Assembly: GCA_963971575.1 (NCBI GenBank)
Contig: OZ020620.1
Span: 41,392,924 to 41,456,923, forward strand
Length of the DNA: 64,000 bases
Source: Liopterus haemorrhoidalis
Taxonomy: Eukaryota > Arthropoda > Insecta > Coleoptera > Dytiscidae
Reading direction: 5' to 3'
Every line of letters begins with the position of its first letter. Position 1 is the first letter of the stretch. A program made the position numbers and the translations under genes. This document shows, piece by piece, positions 63,661-64,000 of the stretch. Under the pieces are notes generated by a model. The model made no database searches, was not told the DNA's origin, and saw only the letters and a list, made by a program, of their open reading frames with translations.

Positions 63661-64000
63661 ACCGACCGCCAACATATATAAGGGAGGTATTGTGATCATA
63701 CCAATTTTGACGTTTCGAGATTTCGATGGATCTCCACGAATTGAGGTCCCTACATAACATTTTGACTATTTTTAGCATGATGTCTGTCGGTCTGTCTGTC
63801 CGTCTGTCTGTCTGTCTGTCTGTCCGTCTGTCTGTCCGCCTGTCTGTGTACACGTGCAGAGCAAATTCGGCTGAAAGGATTTTTATGAAACTTCATATTT
63901 AAGCTTCTGCCATCAATGGCACGAGTTGATCAACTTTTGGTAAAAATCGGTTGACTAAAAATGGGAGTTTACTCGTGTCGATTTTAAGATTTTTGCCAAT
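63661..64000 (+). repeat. Dispersed family A, copy 4, cut by window end
   Basis: Starts ACCGACCGCCAACATATATA and contains a (GTCT)n run at 63781-63846, GATTTTTATGAAACTTC and ACTCGTGTCGATTTTAAG. It is the cleanest copy in the window and shows the uninterrupted CATATATAAGGG that is split in copy 2. Confidence 0.85.

Noticed and set aside
1..64000. CRISPR array, prokaryotic operon or rRNA genes
   Set aside because: No spaced identical repeats of CRISPR type, no Shine-Dalgarno-linked genes and no rRNA sequence; all evidence is eukaryotic.

Overview
The window is AT-rich nuclear DNA from an animal, most likely an insect or other arthropod. The evidence is the mix of mobile elements: mariner and Tc1 transposases, hAT, PIF/Harbinger-like and Kolobok-like elements, Jockey/I-type LINE pieces, tRNA-derived SINEs, and spliceosomal-type introns. 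There are no bacterial operons, ribosome binding sites, rRNA genes or CRISPR arrays. I cannot name the species. I found no intact, clearly host gene. Nearly every recognisable protein fragment comes from a mobile element and carries stops, frameshifts or deletions.

Layout. 1-6.4 kb: a broken two-exon SWIM zinc-finger gene, a 1.1 kb inverted-repeat element, an array of ~54-bp CCAAT-bearing repeats, and inverted LINE scraps. 6.4-12.4 kb: LINE ORF1 with one nonsense codon; a hAT element with a perfect 8-bp target duplication; a Kolobok-like element (TTAA duplications) inside a hAT MITE; a second CCAAT array in opposite orientation. 12.4-19.2 kb: LINE reverse-transcriptase debris, a possible host exon, a Tc1 element carrying two nested MITEs, a Harbinger-like element, and a mariner. 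19.2-25.6 kb: an LTR-retroelement-like primer site, a tandem duplication, a ~570-bp palindrome bracketed by ~77-bp direct repeats, a hAT with palindromic ATCGAT-rich ends, and a reverse mariner. 25.6-36.3 kb: a Tigger-like remnant, SINEs, two large dispersed families (called A and B here) with internal GTCT/CAGA microsatellites, and a second Tc1 with a nested MITE. 36.3-44.7 kb: a broken conserved uncharacterised gene, a DD41D mariner inside a family A copy, several LINE 3' fragments, and a DD34D mariner. 44.7-64 kb: a near-perfect hairpin beside a decayed transposase, more LINE 3' ends, a nested hAT/Harbinger pair, a Tigger-like element, a Harbinger-like element, a second DD41D mariner with a related deletion, and a SINE with a 13-bp target duplication.

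The parts do not form a pathway. The window is a layered record of insertions, and several nestings give a clear relative order (Tc1 before Harbinger and hAT MITEs; hAT MITE before Kolobok; family A before DD41D mariner). Most elements are non-autonomous. The most unusual items are the two opposed CCAAT arrays, the palindrome with long flanking direct repeats, the 206-bp hairpin at 46.75 kb, and families A and B, which I cannot assign to a class.
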